64,000 bases of DNA from NCBI RefSeq assembly GCF_031010175.1, contig NZ_JAUAMB010000028.1, forward strand, positions 1 to 64,000, in the 5' to 3' direction. The position numbers were made by a program, and so were the translations under genes. The notes below the pieces were generated by a model. It was not told the origin of the DNA and did not search any database. It saw only the letters and a program-made list of their open reading frames with translations. This DNA is from Halomonas sp. SpR1 (GTDB lineage Bacteria; Pseudomonadota; Gammaproteobacteria; Pseudomonadales; Halomonadaceae). Positions within the stretch are counted from its first letter, which is position 1; the number at the start of each line of letters is the position of its first letter. Below are positions 9,203 through 18,492 of the stretch, one piece after another.

Positions 9203-9366
9203 AGGAGGCTGTCCGGCTTGGCCGATCGTCGCGAGAAGCACGGATTTTGAGCCAAATTTATCGATCGATTGAGGCGAATAGCGCGCTATTTAACGAAATT
9301 GATCGACTAAAGTTGGCCAAAATACCGGGATTCGCAGTAGATCAGTGTTAAGCCGGACAGGCTCCT
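9203..9366. repeat. 164-bp extended imperfect palindrome
   Basis: The end sequences AGGAGGCTGTCCGGCTT (9203-9219) and its near-perfect inverse (9350-9366, one mismatch in 17) flank a sequence that is itself palindromic along most of its length. Inner matching pairs are TTTTGAGCCAAATTTA/TTTTGGCCAACTTTA, TCGATCGATT/TCGATCAATT and a central perfect AATAGCGCGCTATT (9277-9290). The geometric centre (9284.5) coincides with this core. It looks like a MITE-like or REP-like element without coding capacity. It occupies most of the 358-bp gap between the divergent yibN and gpmI genes, where no other gene is seen. Confidence 0.75.
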
Positions 9367-9474
9367 AAATCATGACGCCTGGCAGTTGCCTGCGTTATGA
9401 TGCCCCAAGCGTGCGCCTGTCGCGACCCCGAATTTTCGAGTCGTTCGGCTTGCCAATCTTAACGAGGTTTTTTT

Positions 9475-11040
9475 ATGGATACTTCTCGCACCCCGCGCCC
9501 CGTGGCACTGATTATTCTCGACGGCTACGGCCACAACCCCGAGAGCGACCATAATGCAGTGGCCGCTGCCCACACGCCGACGATGGATAAGCTTTGGGAA
9601 AGCCGTCCTCACGCCTTCGTTCACACCGACGGCCTTAACGTGGGGCTCCCCGAAGGCCAGATGGGCAACTCTGAAGTCGGCCATATGAATATTGGTGCCG
9701 GCCGTATCGTTTATCAGGACTTCACCCGTATCAGCAAGGCGATTGAAGACGGCGACCTGGATGTTAATGACAACCTCACCCAGCCGATTGACGACGCTGT
9801 CGCCAACGGTCGACCGGTACACTTAATTGGCCTGCTCTCCCCCGGCGGCGTCCACAGCCATGAAGACCACTTTATTGCCATGGCTGAACTGGCCGCCCGC
9901 CGTGGCGCCCAGCGTATTTTTATTCATGCCTTTCTCGATGGTCGCGATATGCCGCCACAAAGTGCATTGGCCTCCATAGAGCGCGCCAATGCTCGCCTGG
10001 CTGAACTGGTAGGTGCTGATAATGGCTTTGTTGCCTCGATTATTGGTCGCTTCTACGCCATGGATCGTGACAACCGCTGGGAGCGCGTCGAGCAAGCCTA
10101 CCGCCTGCTCACCGATGGCCAAGCGGAGTACTACGCCACCAGCGCTGAAACCGCGCTACGCGATGCCTACCAGCGCGGCGAAACCGATGAATTCGTTGCG
10201 GCTAGTAGCATCCCCCTCAATGACAACCCTATTACCTTAGAAGATGGCGATGCGGCTATTTTCCTAAACTTCCGCTCTGATCGCGCCCGTGAGTTGACCC
10301 GCGCCTTTGTCGAAGCTGATTTCAAAGGCTTCGAGCGTCGGGCATGCCCTAAGCTCGCGGGCAAAGGGCTGGTAATGATGACCCAGTACGCCGCTGATAT
10401 TCCTGCGCCTGCCGCTTTCCCCCCGTCGGATCTTAATGACACCCTGGGGGAAGTCGTCGCCAAGCGCGGCTTGAAGCAGCTACGCATTGCCGAAACCGAG
10501 AAGTACCCCCACGTGACGTTCTTCTTTTCAGGCGGCAATGAAGCCGAGTACGAGGGCGAAGAGCGTATCCTGGTGCCCTCACCCCGTGATGTGCGCACCT
10601 ACGACGAAAAACCGGAAATGAGCGCTTTCGAGATTACCGATAAGCTTGTCGACGCCATTGACGGAGGCAGTTTCGACCTGATCGTTTGTAACTACGCCAA
10701 CGGAGACATGGTCGGCCACACCGGTGATTTCGACGCCGCAGTAAAAGCCATCGAGACCGTCGACACCTGCGTAGGCCGTGTTGTTGAAGCCATCGAGCGT
10801 GCAGGCGGCGCCTGTTTAATCACCGCCGACCACGGCAACGCTGAACAGATGGTTCACCCCGAAACGGGTGCACCGCAAACCGCTCATACCACTTTTGTGG
10901 TGCCGCTGATTTACGTTGGTGAACGCCCGGCCTCGCTTGAGGAGGGCAAGCTATGCGACCTGGCGCCCACGCTGCTGAGCATGATGGATCAAGAACAGCC
11001 CGAGGCAATGACCGGTCAACCACTGATTCATTATAAATAG
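9475..11040 (+). CDS. gpmI: 2,3-bisphosphoglycerate-independent phosphoglycerate mutase
   Basis: Interconverts 3- and 2-phosphoglycerate in glycolysis and gluconeogenesis using two manganese ions and a phosphoserine intermediate. The 521-residue protein has the alkaline-phosphatase superfamily metal motif LIILDGYG (Asp16), the phosphorylated serine in MGNSEVGH (Ser66), [48 protein letters not shown] and [15 protein letters not shown] at 9464-9467 precedes the ATG. Its stop overlaps the region of the envC start, giving a gpmI-envC-ctpA operon common in this class. Confidence 0.98.
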   Translation: MDTSRTPRPVALIILDGYGHNPESDHNAVAAAHTPTMDKLWESRPHAFVHTDGLNVGLPEGQMGNSEVGHMNIGAGRIVYQDFTRISKAIEDGDLDVNDNLTQPIDDAVANGRPVHLIGLLSPGGVHSHEDHFIAMAELAARRGAQRIFIHAFLDGRDMPPQSALASIERANARLAELVGADNGFVASIIGRFYAMDRDNRWERVEQAYRLLTDGQAEYYATSAETALRDAYQRGETDEFVAASSIPLNDNPITLEDGDAAIFLNFRSDRARELTRAFVEADFKGFERRACPKLAGKGLVMMTQYAADIPAPAAFPPSDLNDTLGEVVAKRGLKQLRIAETEKYPHVTFFFSGGNEAEYEGEERILVPSPRDVRTYDEKPEMSAFEITDKLVDAIDGGSFDLIVCNYANGDMVGHTGDFDAAVKAIETVDTCVGRVVEAIERAGGACLITADHGNAEQMVHPETGAPQTAHTTFVVPLIYVGERPASLEEGKLCDLAPTLLSMMDQEQPEAMTGQPLIHYK

Positions 11041-11045
11041 TGCCC

Positions 11046-12182
11046 ATGCGGCCGTATTTAGCCCTGATACTCTTGCTGGCATTAAGTTATGCGCCAGCAG
11101 GTTTCGCTCAGCCGGATGAAGGGGCGGCGCGCCAGCAGTTGGATGCGATTGGCCAAGAGATCGAGTCCGCTGCCCAGCGCCTTCGTGCAACTGGCGAGGC
11201 CCGGGACAGCGCCGAACGCGAGCTTAAGGAAGTTGAAACCAAACTTGCCGAAACCCATCAGCGATTAGACGCACTACAAGCTGAGCGCCGCCAGCTGAAT
11301 GATGAAACTAACCAGCTCCGCCAGCATCGTGACCGGCTGGAGAGCGAGCGTGCCGATCAGTACGCAGCGCTAGGCGAGCAGCTATCAGCACTTTACCGCC
11401 TTGGCCCAACGCCGCAGCTCAAACTGCTACTTAACCAGGGCGACCCGGCCGAGCTTGATCGCATGCAGGCGTATATGAATCGGCTGACCGAAGCACGCAA
11501 TCGGCGCTTAAATACAATCGCCCGCCTCGATACAGCGCTCGCCGATACCCAGAAAGAGCTAAACGAGCGAAAGGCCCGCCTGGATACGTTGGCCGATGAG
11601 TTAGAAGAGCAGAGCGCGCTGCTAGCTCAGCGCACTACCGAACGACGCGGCGTTGTTGCCAACCTGGATGACCGCTACGGCAGTGAAGAGGAGCGGTTGG
11701 CCGACCTCAACCAGAGCCGCGAAGAGGCCGAACGCATGCTGCGCAATATCCAAGCGGAAATGGCAAGACTTGCCGAACCCACGCCCACTACGCATATTGT
11801 CAGTACTCAAGGCGACTTGCCTTGGCCGGTACAGGGATCAATCAGTAGTAATTTCCATCATCGCGACGGCGTGCATTACAACGGTATAGTGATTCAGGCC
11901 AGCGCAGGCACGCCGGTCACCGCGGTACACACCGGTCGTGTGGTATTCGCCGACTGGATGCGCGGGTTTGGTAACTTGCTGATTATTGACCACGGCGACC
12001 AAATCATGACGCTGCATGCCCACCTGCAGCAGTTCAGCGTCAGGCCAGGACAGCAGGTCAGCCGCGGCGATGAAATTGGTCGTGTCGGCGATAGCGGTGG
12101 TCAAACCCGCGCCGCACTCTACTTTGAAGTTCGCCGCGGCGGGGAACCAATTAATCCTCAGCGTTGGATTGCGCGCCGTTGA
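11046..12182 (+). CDS. envC: Murein hydrolase activator EnvC
   Basis: Periplasmic activator of the cell-division amidases. The 378-residue product has a signal peptide (MRPYLALILLLALSYAPAGFAQ), a long coiled coil (about 25-235) and a C-terminal LytM/M23 domain (from about 255). The usual LytM zinc ligands are largely lost: the expected HxGxD reads HRDGVHYNG and the final HLHFE reads ALYFE, as in non-catalytic EnvC. The ATG at 11046 follows the gpmI stop by 5 bases; a GTG at 11040 overlaps that stop and is possible. It sits in the operon gpmI-envC-ctpA. Confidence 0.92.
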   Translation: MRPYLALILLLALSYAPAGFAQPDEGAARQQLDAIGQEIESAAQRLRATGEARDSAERELKEVETKLAETHQRLDALQAERRQLNDETNQLRQHRDRLESERADQYAALGEQLSALYRLGPTPQLKLLLNQGDPAELDRMQAYMNRLTEARNRRLNTIARLDTALADTQKELNERKARLDTLADELEEQSALLAQRTTERRGVVANLDDRYGSEEERLADLNQSREEAERMLRNIQAEMARLAEPTPTTHIVSTQGDLPWPVQGSISSNFHHRDGVHYNGIVIQASAGTPVTAVHTGRVVFADWMRGFGNLLIIDHGDQIMTLHAHLQQFSVRPGQQVSRGDEIGRVGDSGGQTRAALYFEVRRGGEPINPQRWIARR

Positions 12183-12192
12183 CGGGATAAGC

Positions 12193-12224
12193 TGCACTAC
12201 TATGCATGTGCACTACTATGCATG
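12193..12224. repeat. Two perfect tandem copies of a 16-bp unit
   Basis: The unit TGCACTACTATGCATG occurs twice back to back (12193-12208 and 12209-12224) directly after envC, in the 134-bp gap before ctpA. The junction contains the palindrome TGCATGTGCA-like sequence. It could be replication slippage or paired operator half-sites. Confidence 0.8.
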
Positions 12225-12316
12225 ATTAATGTCTTAGCTTTTATTGTTATTACACACTTATGTTCCAACTAACGGGTGACGCACACTGACGCCACCTATC
12301 GCCCTGCGGAGTCTGC

Positions 12317-13633
12317 ATGACGCTATCTGTTACCGGGGTATCAGCCCCCGCCAAGCGCTTCTTGGCTACCCTGCTGCCGATTGCCTTACTGTCGGCCCCG
12401 CTACCGCTGCTCGCCCAACCAGCCGGTAGCGGGGGGGCGGGAGAGCCACCCTACGACCAGCTCCCTCTGGAAGATATTCAAACCTTCGCCGAAGTGTTTG
12501 AGCGTATTAAGCGTGCCTATGTTGAGGAGGTCGATGACAGCACGCTGCTACGTAACGCTATGCGCGGCATGCTCAGTGAGCTCGACCCTCACTCCGCCTA
12601 TTTGGATGAGGAAGAGTACCAGAGCCTGCGCGAGTCGACTCAGGGCGAATTTGGCGGTATCGGTATCGAGGTAGGCACCGAGAATGGTCAGCTCATGGTG
12701 ATTACACCTATTGATGACACCCCAGCCTCCCGCGCTGGGCTGCTTTCTCGCGATATTATCGTCGCCATTGACGGCACCCCCACCGACAGCATGTCGCTAC
12801 AAGAAGCGGTGACCCTAATGCGCGGCGAGCCGGGCACCGACCTGCGTATTAGCATACTGCGTTCAGGCGAAGATTCGCCGCGGGAATTCACCCTGACCCG
12901 GGAAATTATTCGCAGCGAGAGCGTTAAGCACGAGTTGCTCGAGCCCGGTTACGGCTACCTGCGTGTCAGCCAATTCCAATCGCGCACACCAGAGCAGGCC
13001 CGGGAGGCGCTAGAGCGCATGGGTCGCGAACAACCGCTAGAAGGGTTGATACTCGATTTACGGAATAACCCAGGCGGTGTTTTGCAGGCCGCGGTAGGCA
13101 TCGCCGACCTGTTCCTGGATGAGGGTTTGATTGTGTATACCGAGGGGCGCCTCTCGGATACTGAGATGTCGTTCTCAGCCTCACCCAACACGCCCGCTGC
13201 CGATGTTCCGCTGGTGGTGCTGATCAATGGCGGCAGTGCTTCAGCAGCGGAAATTGTCGCCGGTGCGCTCCAGGATCAGCGCCGCGGCGTGATTATGGGC
13301 ACCGACAGTTTTGGTAAGGGATCAGTGCAGCAGATTATGCCATTAGGCAATGGCGAAGGGCTCAAGCTCACCACCGCGCTCTATTACACCCCCAACGGGC
13401 GCTCTATTCAGGCCCAAGGCATTGAGCCCGATGTGGACGTAGTGCGCGGCCGTTTGGAAGTGGCCGAGAGCCGGCGTGAAATCCGCGAAGCCGACCTCGA
13501 GGGTCACCTTAGCTCGCAGCAGGCGCCCCGGGATCGTCAGGAAATGGCCGAGCGGCTACTCAATGATTATCAGCTCAGCGAGGCACTGAATCTGCTTAAA
13601 GCGCTCAACGTAGTTGATCGCCAGCGGCGCTAA
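12317..13633 (+). CDS. ctpA: C-terminal processing peptidase (S41 family)
   Basis: Periplasmic serine protease with a PDZ domain that trims or degrades envelope proteins. The 438-residue product has an N-terminal signal (about residues 10-33), the GMLSELDPHSAYL segment, a PDZ domain (about 100-185, GGIGIEVG ... DIIVAIDG), and the S41 core with GYLRVSQF, LILDLRNNPGG, the nucleophile serine in GGSASAAEI and the general-base lysine in FGKGSVQ. CGGAG precedes the ATG. It ends 11 bp before the convergent ubiI. Confidence 0.93.
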   Translation: MTLSVTGVSAPAKRFLATLLPIALLSAPLPLLAQPAGSGGAGEPPYDQLPLEDIQTFAEVFERIKRAYVEEVDDSTLLRNAMRGMLSELDPHSAYLDEEEYQSLRESTQGEFGGIGIEVGTENGQLMVITPIDDTPASRAGLLSRDIIVAIDGTPTDSMSLQEAVTLMRGEPGTDLRISILRSGEDSPREFTLTREIIRSESVKHELLEPGYGYLRVSQFQSRTPEQAREALERMGREQPLEGLILDLRNNPGGVLQAAVGIADLFLDEGLIVYTEGRLSDTEMSFSASPNTPAADVPLVVLINGGSASAAEIVAGALQDQRRGVIMGTDSFGKGSVQQIMPLGNGEGLKLTTALYYTPNGRSIQAQGIEPDVDVVRGRLEVAESRREIREADLEGHLSSQQAPRDRQEMAERLLNDYQLSEALNLLKALNVVDRQRR

Positions 13634-13643
13634 CGACAACTTT

Positions 13644-14891
13644 TTAGTAACAACTGAGCGGCAGGCGGCCGCGCTCTCCGGTCGCCTGTCGCATCAATAC
13701 CCGCTTCAATGGCACCAACTGATTCATTCCGCTCATGCCCAGGTTGCGTGCCAGGGTAAGCGCGGGGTCATGGCTACCAAACAGCACTTTAAAGCCCTTC
13801 ATTAGTCCCAGCATGGCGCTGTTATCAAAGCGCCGACGACGCTCATAGCGCCGCAAGGTGCTTAGCTCTCCCCAAGGAGCGCCGCGCTGCCAGGCATGCA
13901 CCACCTCTTCTGCCAAAACCGCCGCATCCATCAGTCCTAGATTAACGCCCTGGCCCGCCAGCGGATGAATACTGTGGGCGGCATCCCCCACCAATGCGAA
14001 ATGTGGCTGCACATAGTGGCGGGCATGGCGCTGCACTAAAGGGAACCGATGGGCCTTATCGCAGACCGTGACCTCACCTAGGCGGTGGCCAAATGCTTTA
14101 CCCAGTGCCTCCCCAAGGGCTTCACGGGGCAATTCACTAAGCTCAGCGGCATGCTCAGGGGTGGTCGACCATACGATGGAGCAGTAATGATCATTACCCT
14201 CCACGGTTAAAGGCAGGAACGCCAATGGTCGGCCATCGATAAATGCTTGCCGAGCTGTTCCGCCATGGGGTTTCACACACTGTACTGTCGTTACCACAGC
14301 GTCTTGCTGCATATCGTCACTGACCACCGCAATACCCGCCATTTCCCGCAGCACCGAGTGGGCGCCATCAGCAGCCACTATCAATGGCGAATGGAGTTGG
14401 CGGCCATCATCAAGTACCAACCAGTTGCCACTACTACCCTGCAGGGCCTGCAGGCGAGCGCCAAAATAGGTTGTGACGTTGGGATGGCCTATCACGTGGT
14501 TATTCAGTGCGGCCAGCGTGACCGTATTCTCAACAATATGGCCGAGCACTGCCACTCCCGCCTCGTCCGCAGAGAAAGCGATCTCACCACTCCCTTCGGC
14601 ATCCCATACGTGCATACCTCTATAGGGAGTGACCCGGGTTTTTTGCATGGCAGGCCAGGCGCCGAGATGCATCAGCAGACGCTGGGAGACGGGCGTCAGC
14701 GCGCTTACCCGTGGGTTGGGCAGCTTATTAATGGTATTTTCGAGGCTGAGCGGCGCTGGCTGAGCCTCAACAAGTGCCACCTGCATACCCGCTTGAGCTA
14801 GCAGCGCGCATAGCGCGGTGCCAACCATACCGCCGCCGACAATGATCGCCTCATAACTTTCCACCGACGGTGTCGCTGATGATGAGCTCAT
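13644..14891 (-). CDS. ubiI: Ubiquinone biosynthesis FAD-dependent hydroxylase, UbiI type
   Basis: Flavin monooxygenase that hydroxylates the ubiquinone ring (C5 position in the E. coli enzyme, formerly VisC). The 415-residue product has the Rossmann motif IIVGGGMVGTALCALLAQAG, the middle VAADGAHSVLRE and the FAD pyrophosphate motif GDAAHSIHPLAGQGVNLGLMDA, which fits UbiI better than UbiF. The ATG at 14891 is preferred because the region before it lacks similarity and AGGAA lies upstream. It follows ubiH by 34 bp in a pepP-ubiH-ubiI arrangement. Exact regiospecificity is inferred. Confidence 0.9.
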   Translation of the reverse strand: MSSSSATPSVESYEAIIVGGGMVGTALCALLAQAGMQVALVEAQPAPLSLENTINKLPNPRVSALTPVSQRLLMHLGAWPAMQKTRVTPYRGMHVWDAEGSGEIAFSADEAGVAVLGHIVENTVTLAALNNHVIGHPNVTTYFGARLQALQGSSGNWLVLDDGRQLHSPLIVAADGAHSVLREMAGIAVVSDDMQQDAVVTTVQCVKPHGGTARQAFIDGRPLAFLPLTVEGNDHYCSIVWSTTPEHAAELSELPREALGEALGKAFGHRLGEVTVCDKAHRFPLVQRHARHYVQPHFALVGDAAHSIHPLAGQGVNLGLMDAAVLAEEVVHAWQRGAPWGELSTLRRYERRRRFDNSAMLGLMKGFKVLFGSHDPALTLARNLGMSGMNQLVPLKRVLMRQATGERGRLPLSCY

Positions 14892-14925
14892 ATCTATAGC
14901 GTTCCTGTTGTAGTGGCCAATAGTG

Positions 14926-16155
14926 TTAGCGTTCCAAACCCATGGCGCGCCGGGCCAGTCCTCGCCGCAGCGGCCCAACCAGGTTCAGGCCGATTAACCC
15001 CGCTGCGCGGGCATGGGGCAGCAGTGGGAAAGAGAACCCAAACAGCCGCACCAGGCCGTCGCTAAAGCGAATCACGTTGGCGCGATCTCGGGAGCGCTGC
15101 TTCTCAAAGGCTTGCAGGGTGGTTATATCACCTAGCGGCCGCTTGGCCTGCACGCCCTGCTCCAGCGCTTCGACAAGATCCATCACTCCGCGCAGTGCCA
15201 GGTTAAACCCCTGCCCCGCGACCGGATGCAAAGCGTGGGCCGCGTTACCTAATACTGCCAGCCCTGGCCGCACCGGTTCTTCAGCGGTGACTAGTGAAAG
15301 CGGGTAGGTGTGTCGGATGCCTACCCGGGTAAACCGCCCCACCCGATCTCCGAACGCGCGCTGAAGTTGCAGCAGAAATTCGCGCTCGGGTAGCGCCATG
15401 CGTGCTTTCTCGCCGCCGCTGGGGTGCGTCCAGATCAGCTCCATGGCCTGGCCCGGCAGTGGCAATAGCGCCATTGGCCCTTGTGCGGTAAAGCGCTCGT
15501 AAGCCATCCCACCATGGGGCTGGCTCACGCCGACGTGAGCGATAAGCGCTGTTTGCTCGTATGATTCATGGCGACTGCCAATGCCTAGCTGCTCCTTGAG
15601 TCCTGAGCGCCCTCCATCGGCCAATACCGTTAGCCCTGCGGTTATCTGGCTACCATCTGAGAGCTGAAGATGATGCCCACCGGCCACAGGAGTAAGCTGT
15701 TCGACTTTTGCCGGGCAGTGCCATTCCAGTGGCAGTTGGGCAAGCCGTTGGTGCAGTACCCGCCCCATCCACGCGTTGGGAATAACATGGCCCAGCGCTG
15801 CGACGCCCAACTCGTCAGCACTCAGCCGTGTCGCGCCTAAACGGCCACGCTCACTGATATGAATGCGCTTGATAGGTGTGGCTTCGTCGCGCATTGCTTC
15901 CCACACACCCAACTGCTGGAAGCGCTGAGCCGAGCCTTCTGCAATTGCACTGGCTCGGGCATCAAAACTGGGCTGCCAGGTAGTTTCCTGCGGCTGAACA
16001 GCCATAGGTGCCGGTTCAATGATTGCCACACGCCAGCCATAGCGCTCAATCAGCGGTGCCAGGGCACAGCCTAGGCTGGCGCCGACCAAGCCACCGCCCA
16101 CAATCACAATGTCGTGCGTCAACGCTTCCCTCGCCGCTGGCTTAGATTGTTGCAT
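14926..16155 (-). CDS. ubiH: 2-octaprenyl-6-methoxyphenol hydroxylase
   Basis: Second FAD-dependent ring hydroxylase of ubiquinone synthesis (C1 hydroxylation in E. coli). The 409-residue product has VIVGGGLVGASLGCALAP near the N-terminus, VLADGGRSGLKEQLG, and GNAAHALHPVAGQGFNLALRGVMDL; the variant G-N-A-A-H-A-L-H is typical of UbiH. It lies upstream of ubiI and 94 bp downstream of pepP. The AT-rich gap 16156-16249 could hold its promoter. Confidence 0.92.
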   Translation of the reverse strand: MQQSKPAAREALTHDIVIVGGGLVGASLGCALAPLIERYGWRVAIIEPAPMAVQPQETTWQPSFDARASAIAEGSAQRFQQLGVWEAMRDEATPIKRIHISERGRLGATRLSADELGVAALGHVIPNAWMGRVLHQRLAQLPLEWHCPAKVEQLTPVAGGHHLQLSDGSQITAGLTVLADGGRSGLKEQLGIGSRHESYEQTALIAHVGVSQPHGGMAYERFTAQGPMALLPLPGQAMELIWTHPSGGEKARMALPEREFLLQLQRAFGDRVGRFTRVGIRHTYPLSLVTAEEPVRPGLAVLGNAAHALHPVAGQGFNLALRGVMDLVEALEQGVQAKRPLGDITTLQAFEKQRSRDRANVIRFSDGLVRLFGFSFPLLPHARAAGLIGLNLVGPLRRGLARRAMGLER

Positions 16156-16249
16156 TGGCTTCTCCCGCCCACGATCCCACTTCGCGTAAAAGTAATAATA
16201 ATTTCGTAACGTAATTTACATAAAGATCATTGTGAGACCTTATGACTGG

Positions 16250-17590
16250 TTACTTTTTAGCCATTAATGCTTCGATTTCAACGATCTGTTTAGGCACATC
16301 GGCGGTGAGTACTTCATGACCTTCATGAGTAACAACGACATTGTCTTCAATACGAATACCGATGCCCTGATAGGCGTCAGGAATATCGTCATCGCTAGGA
16401 ATATACAGACCTGGCTCTACGGTAAGCACCATGCCTGCGACCAGTGGCCGGGGCGTTTGCTCATCCAGCCGGTAAGTGCCGACATCATGTACGTCCAGCC
16501 CCAACCAGTGTGACGTTGAATGCAGGTAGAAGCGCCGATAGCTCTCGTCATCGATGCGCGCCTGAACCTCGCCTTCCAGCAGGCCTAGCTCAATTAGCCC
16601 GGCGGTTAAGTCGTTCACCACACCCTGATGGATATCAGCAAGAGTGGCCCCCGGCTGGACGGCGCTAACAGCGCGCTGCTGGGCATTGAGCACTACTTGG
16701 TAGAGCGCCCGCTGAGCATCACTGAACCGCCCGGAGACTGGAAATGTGCGAGTGATATCGCCGGCATACAGCTCAAACTCGGCTCCCGCATCGATTAGCA
16801 CCAAGCCGTTTTCACTCAGCGGCGCGCTGTTTTCAATATAGTGCAGTACGCAGGCGTTGGCACCGCTGCCCACAATCGTACTGTAGGCGGGGCCGCTGGC
16901 GCCTTGCCAGACAAATTCATGCTCTAACTCGGCCTGGAGCTGAAATTCATACAGCCCAGGGCGAGCTACCTGCATGGCACGCCGGTGAGCATGAGCAGAG
17001 ATCAACGCCGCATGCCTAAGCAGAGCAATTTCAGCGTCGCTTTTGATGAGTCGCATGGCGTGAATCAACGGGCTAATATCCAACCAACCTTTAAGCGGCG
17101 GCCGACCGCGTCTAAGCCCAGCCTGGGCATCACTTAAGGCGTCTTCAGCGACGCTCACCGCTTCGGGGTTATCCAGCGGCAAGTAGAGTAGTTCGCGCCC
17201 CGCCAACAGCGTGAGTAGCTGCTCGTCGCGGTCGGCGTTTTCGAATGCCTGTTCAATGCCGTGCTCTGCCATGACACCCGCGGCGCCCAAACGTCGTCCT
17301 GTCCATGCTTCCATGGTGGGGTCACGATCCTGACAGAACACCACGCTTTCACCCTCAGCGCGCCCTGGAAGCAGCACCAGTAGCGCATCCGGTTCGCGTA
17401 TGCCGGTCAGGTAGTAAAAATCGCTGTTTTGACGAAAGGCAAATTCACTATCCCGTGAGCGGGTCACCAGCCCGGCGCCGGGGAGCACCACCGCAGCGTT
17501 ATCCGGCAGTTGGGCCATTAAGGCGTCACGGCGCTGGCGATACTCAGCCACGCTGATCGCAGGGGGGCGAGGTAACATTTCGGGCCGCAT
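16250..17590 (-). CDS. pepP: Xaa-Pro aminopeptidase P
   Basis: Manganese peptidase that removes an N-terminal residue next to proline. The 446-residue protein has the N-terminal AMP_N domain (FRQNSDFYYLTGI) and a C-terminal pita-bread domain with metal ligands visible in LIDAGAEFELYAGDITRTFPVSG (two Asp), HSTSHWLGLDVHDVG (His), VEPGLY (Glu) and IRIEDNVVV (Glu). The start at 17590 was chosen because AGGAG lies exactly 5 nt upstream; the reading frame extends five codons further. It is the usual neighbour of ubiH and ygfB. Confidence 0.95.
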   Translation of the reverse strand: MRPEMLPRPPAISVAEYRQRRDALMAQLPDNAAVVLPGAGLVTRSRDSEFAFRQNSDFYYLTGIREPDALLVLLPGRAEGESVVFCQDRDPTMEAWTGRRLGAAGVMAEHGIEQAFENADRDEQLLTLLAGRELLYLPLDNPEAVSVAEDALSDAQAGLRRGRPPLKGWLDISPLIHAMRLIKSDAEIALLRHAALISAHAHRRAMQVARPGLYEFQLQAELEHEFVWQGASGPAYSTIVGSGANACVLHYIENSAPLSENGLVLIDAGAEFELYAGDITRTFPVSGRFSDAQRALYQVVLNAQQRAVSAVQPGATLADIHQGVVNDLTAGLIELGLLEGEVQARIDDESYRRFYLHSTSHWLGLDVHDVGTYRLDEQTPRPLVAGMVLTVEPGLYIPSDDDIPDAYQGIGIRIEDNVVVTHEGHEVLTADVPKQIVEIEALMAKK

Positions 17591-17625
17591 AGAGGCTCCT
17601 AGCATAAAGGTTCAGATAGAGGCAA

Positions 17626-18204
17626 TTAATGTACGGGCGCGTCGGTTTGCTCGACTTGCGGCATCCCTGGGTGCTGCTCCGTATACAGCAACATTGCGGC
17701 CATGCGGGCATGCTCGGTTAGCGCAAACAGGTCGTTCTCGTTTTCGGGGCTGTCGTCGATATCAGTATCTATCCGGCCCAGCGCTTCCAAGTCTTCAATC
17801 GCTTCACGCAGTGCTTGTGACCAGCGCTCACGCAGCTCGTTGTCGACCACTTCATCGATCACTTCGCTAAAACCCAGCGTCCATTCTTTAAGGCCCTGAG
17901 CCTGCTCGCCTAGCGAGAACAGCTCGTCAGGCAGCAGTGGCGCAAAGTCCAGGTCACTGGCGCTAAGCGCCTCTAAGGTTTGCCGCCGCCAGCCTAACAG
18001 CCGCTCGGCACTTGCCTGATCGCGAGGCTGCTCAACGCCCAGGCTCTGGCAGACTTCGTCCAACCAAGCCTCTGCACTAACATCGCGAAGCGCCAACAGT
18101 GCGCATAGGCGGCCATCCAGAAAAGCCGGTGACTGCATGCTGCCATGCAGAAGAAAAACATCCGCCACGTCAGAGAAGTCCTGACGCTCATCAATCAATG
18201 ACAT
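17626..18204 (-). CDS. ygfB: YgfB/YecA-family protein (UPF0149)
   Basis: A 192-residue, acidic, all-helical protein of the UPF0149 family (LLHGSMQSPAFLDGRLCALLAL; LPDELFSLGEQAQGLKEWTLGF; DLEALGRIDTD). In Pseudomonas YgfB is reported to regulate cell-wall recycling and AmpC; elsewhere the role is open. The ATG at 18204 (MSLIDERQ) is supported by family start position; the open frame runs 66 codons further upstream through a repeat and is not credible. It is followed 35 bp later by pepP, and is divergent from zapA. Confidence 0.9.
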   Translation of the reverse strand: MSLIDERQDFSDVADVFLLHGSMQSPAFLDGRLCALLALRDVSAEAWLDEVCQSLGVEQPRDQASAERLLGWRRQTLEALSASDLDFAPLLPDELFSLGEQAQGLKEWTLGFSEVIDEVVDNELRERWSQALREAIEDLEALGRIDTDIDDSPENENDLFALTEHARMAAMLLYTEQHPGMPQVEQTDAPVH

Positions 18205-18254
18205 AGTCGTTAATAACCTCGTATTCACTGGGTGTATGGCACATCTGGAGTTCG

Positions 18255-18354
18255 GCACGAGGGCAGGTTTCCGTGGGGGCGCTGTGACCCCATCCCTGGG
18301 CGCTACTTTCGCCAACCCTGGGCGAAAGCCCCTAGCTTCAACCTGCCCTCGTGC
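18255..18354. repeat. Structured 100-bp inverted-repeat element
   Basis: GCACGAGGGCAGGTT (18255-18269) and AACCTGCCCTCGTGC (18340-18354) are perfect 15-bp inverted ends. Inside is a second hairpin, CTTTCGCC (18306-18313)/GGCGAAAG (18321-18328), and a repeated CCCTGGGCG. It lies in the 288-bp gap between divergent ygfB and zapA, has no coding capacity and looks like a dispersed MITE-type element. It creates spurious upstream extensions of both flanking frames. Confidence 0.75.
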
Positions 18355-18492
18355 TCCTTGGATAATATATGTAACCGAGATCTCTGCGCGTTGACCGCGC
18401 ATAAGCGCCTCTCTTATAGTGAGCGAGACCTATCTTCCTATGCTGTGATGTTAACGCATTGGGCCCCTTGCTGGCCCGTGCTGGAGTCTTTG

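Noticed and set aside
17626-18402. Long form of ygfB with 66 extra residues
   Set aside because: The extension runs through an intergenic inverted repeat; the family start coincides with MSLIDERQ at 18204.
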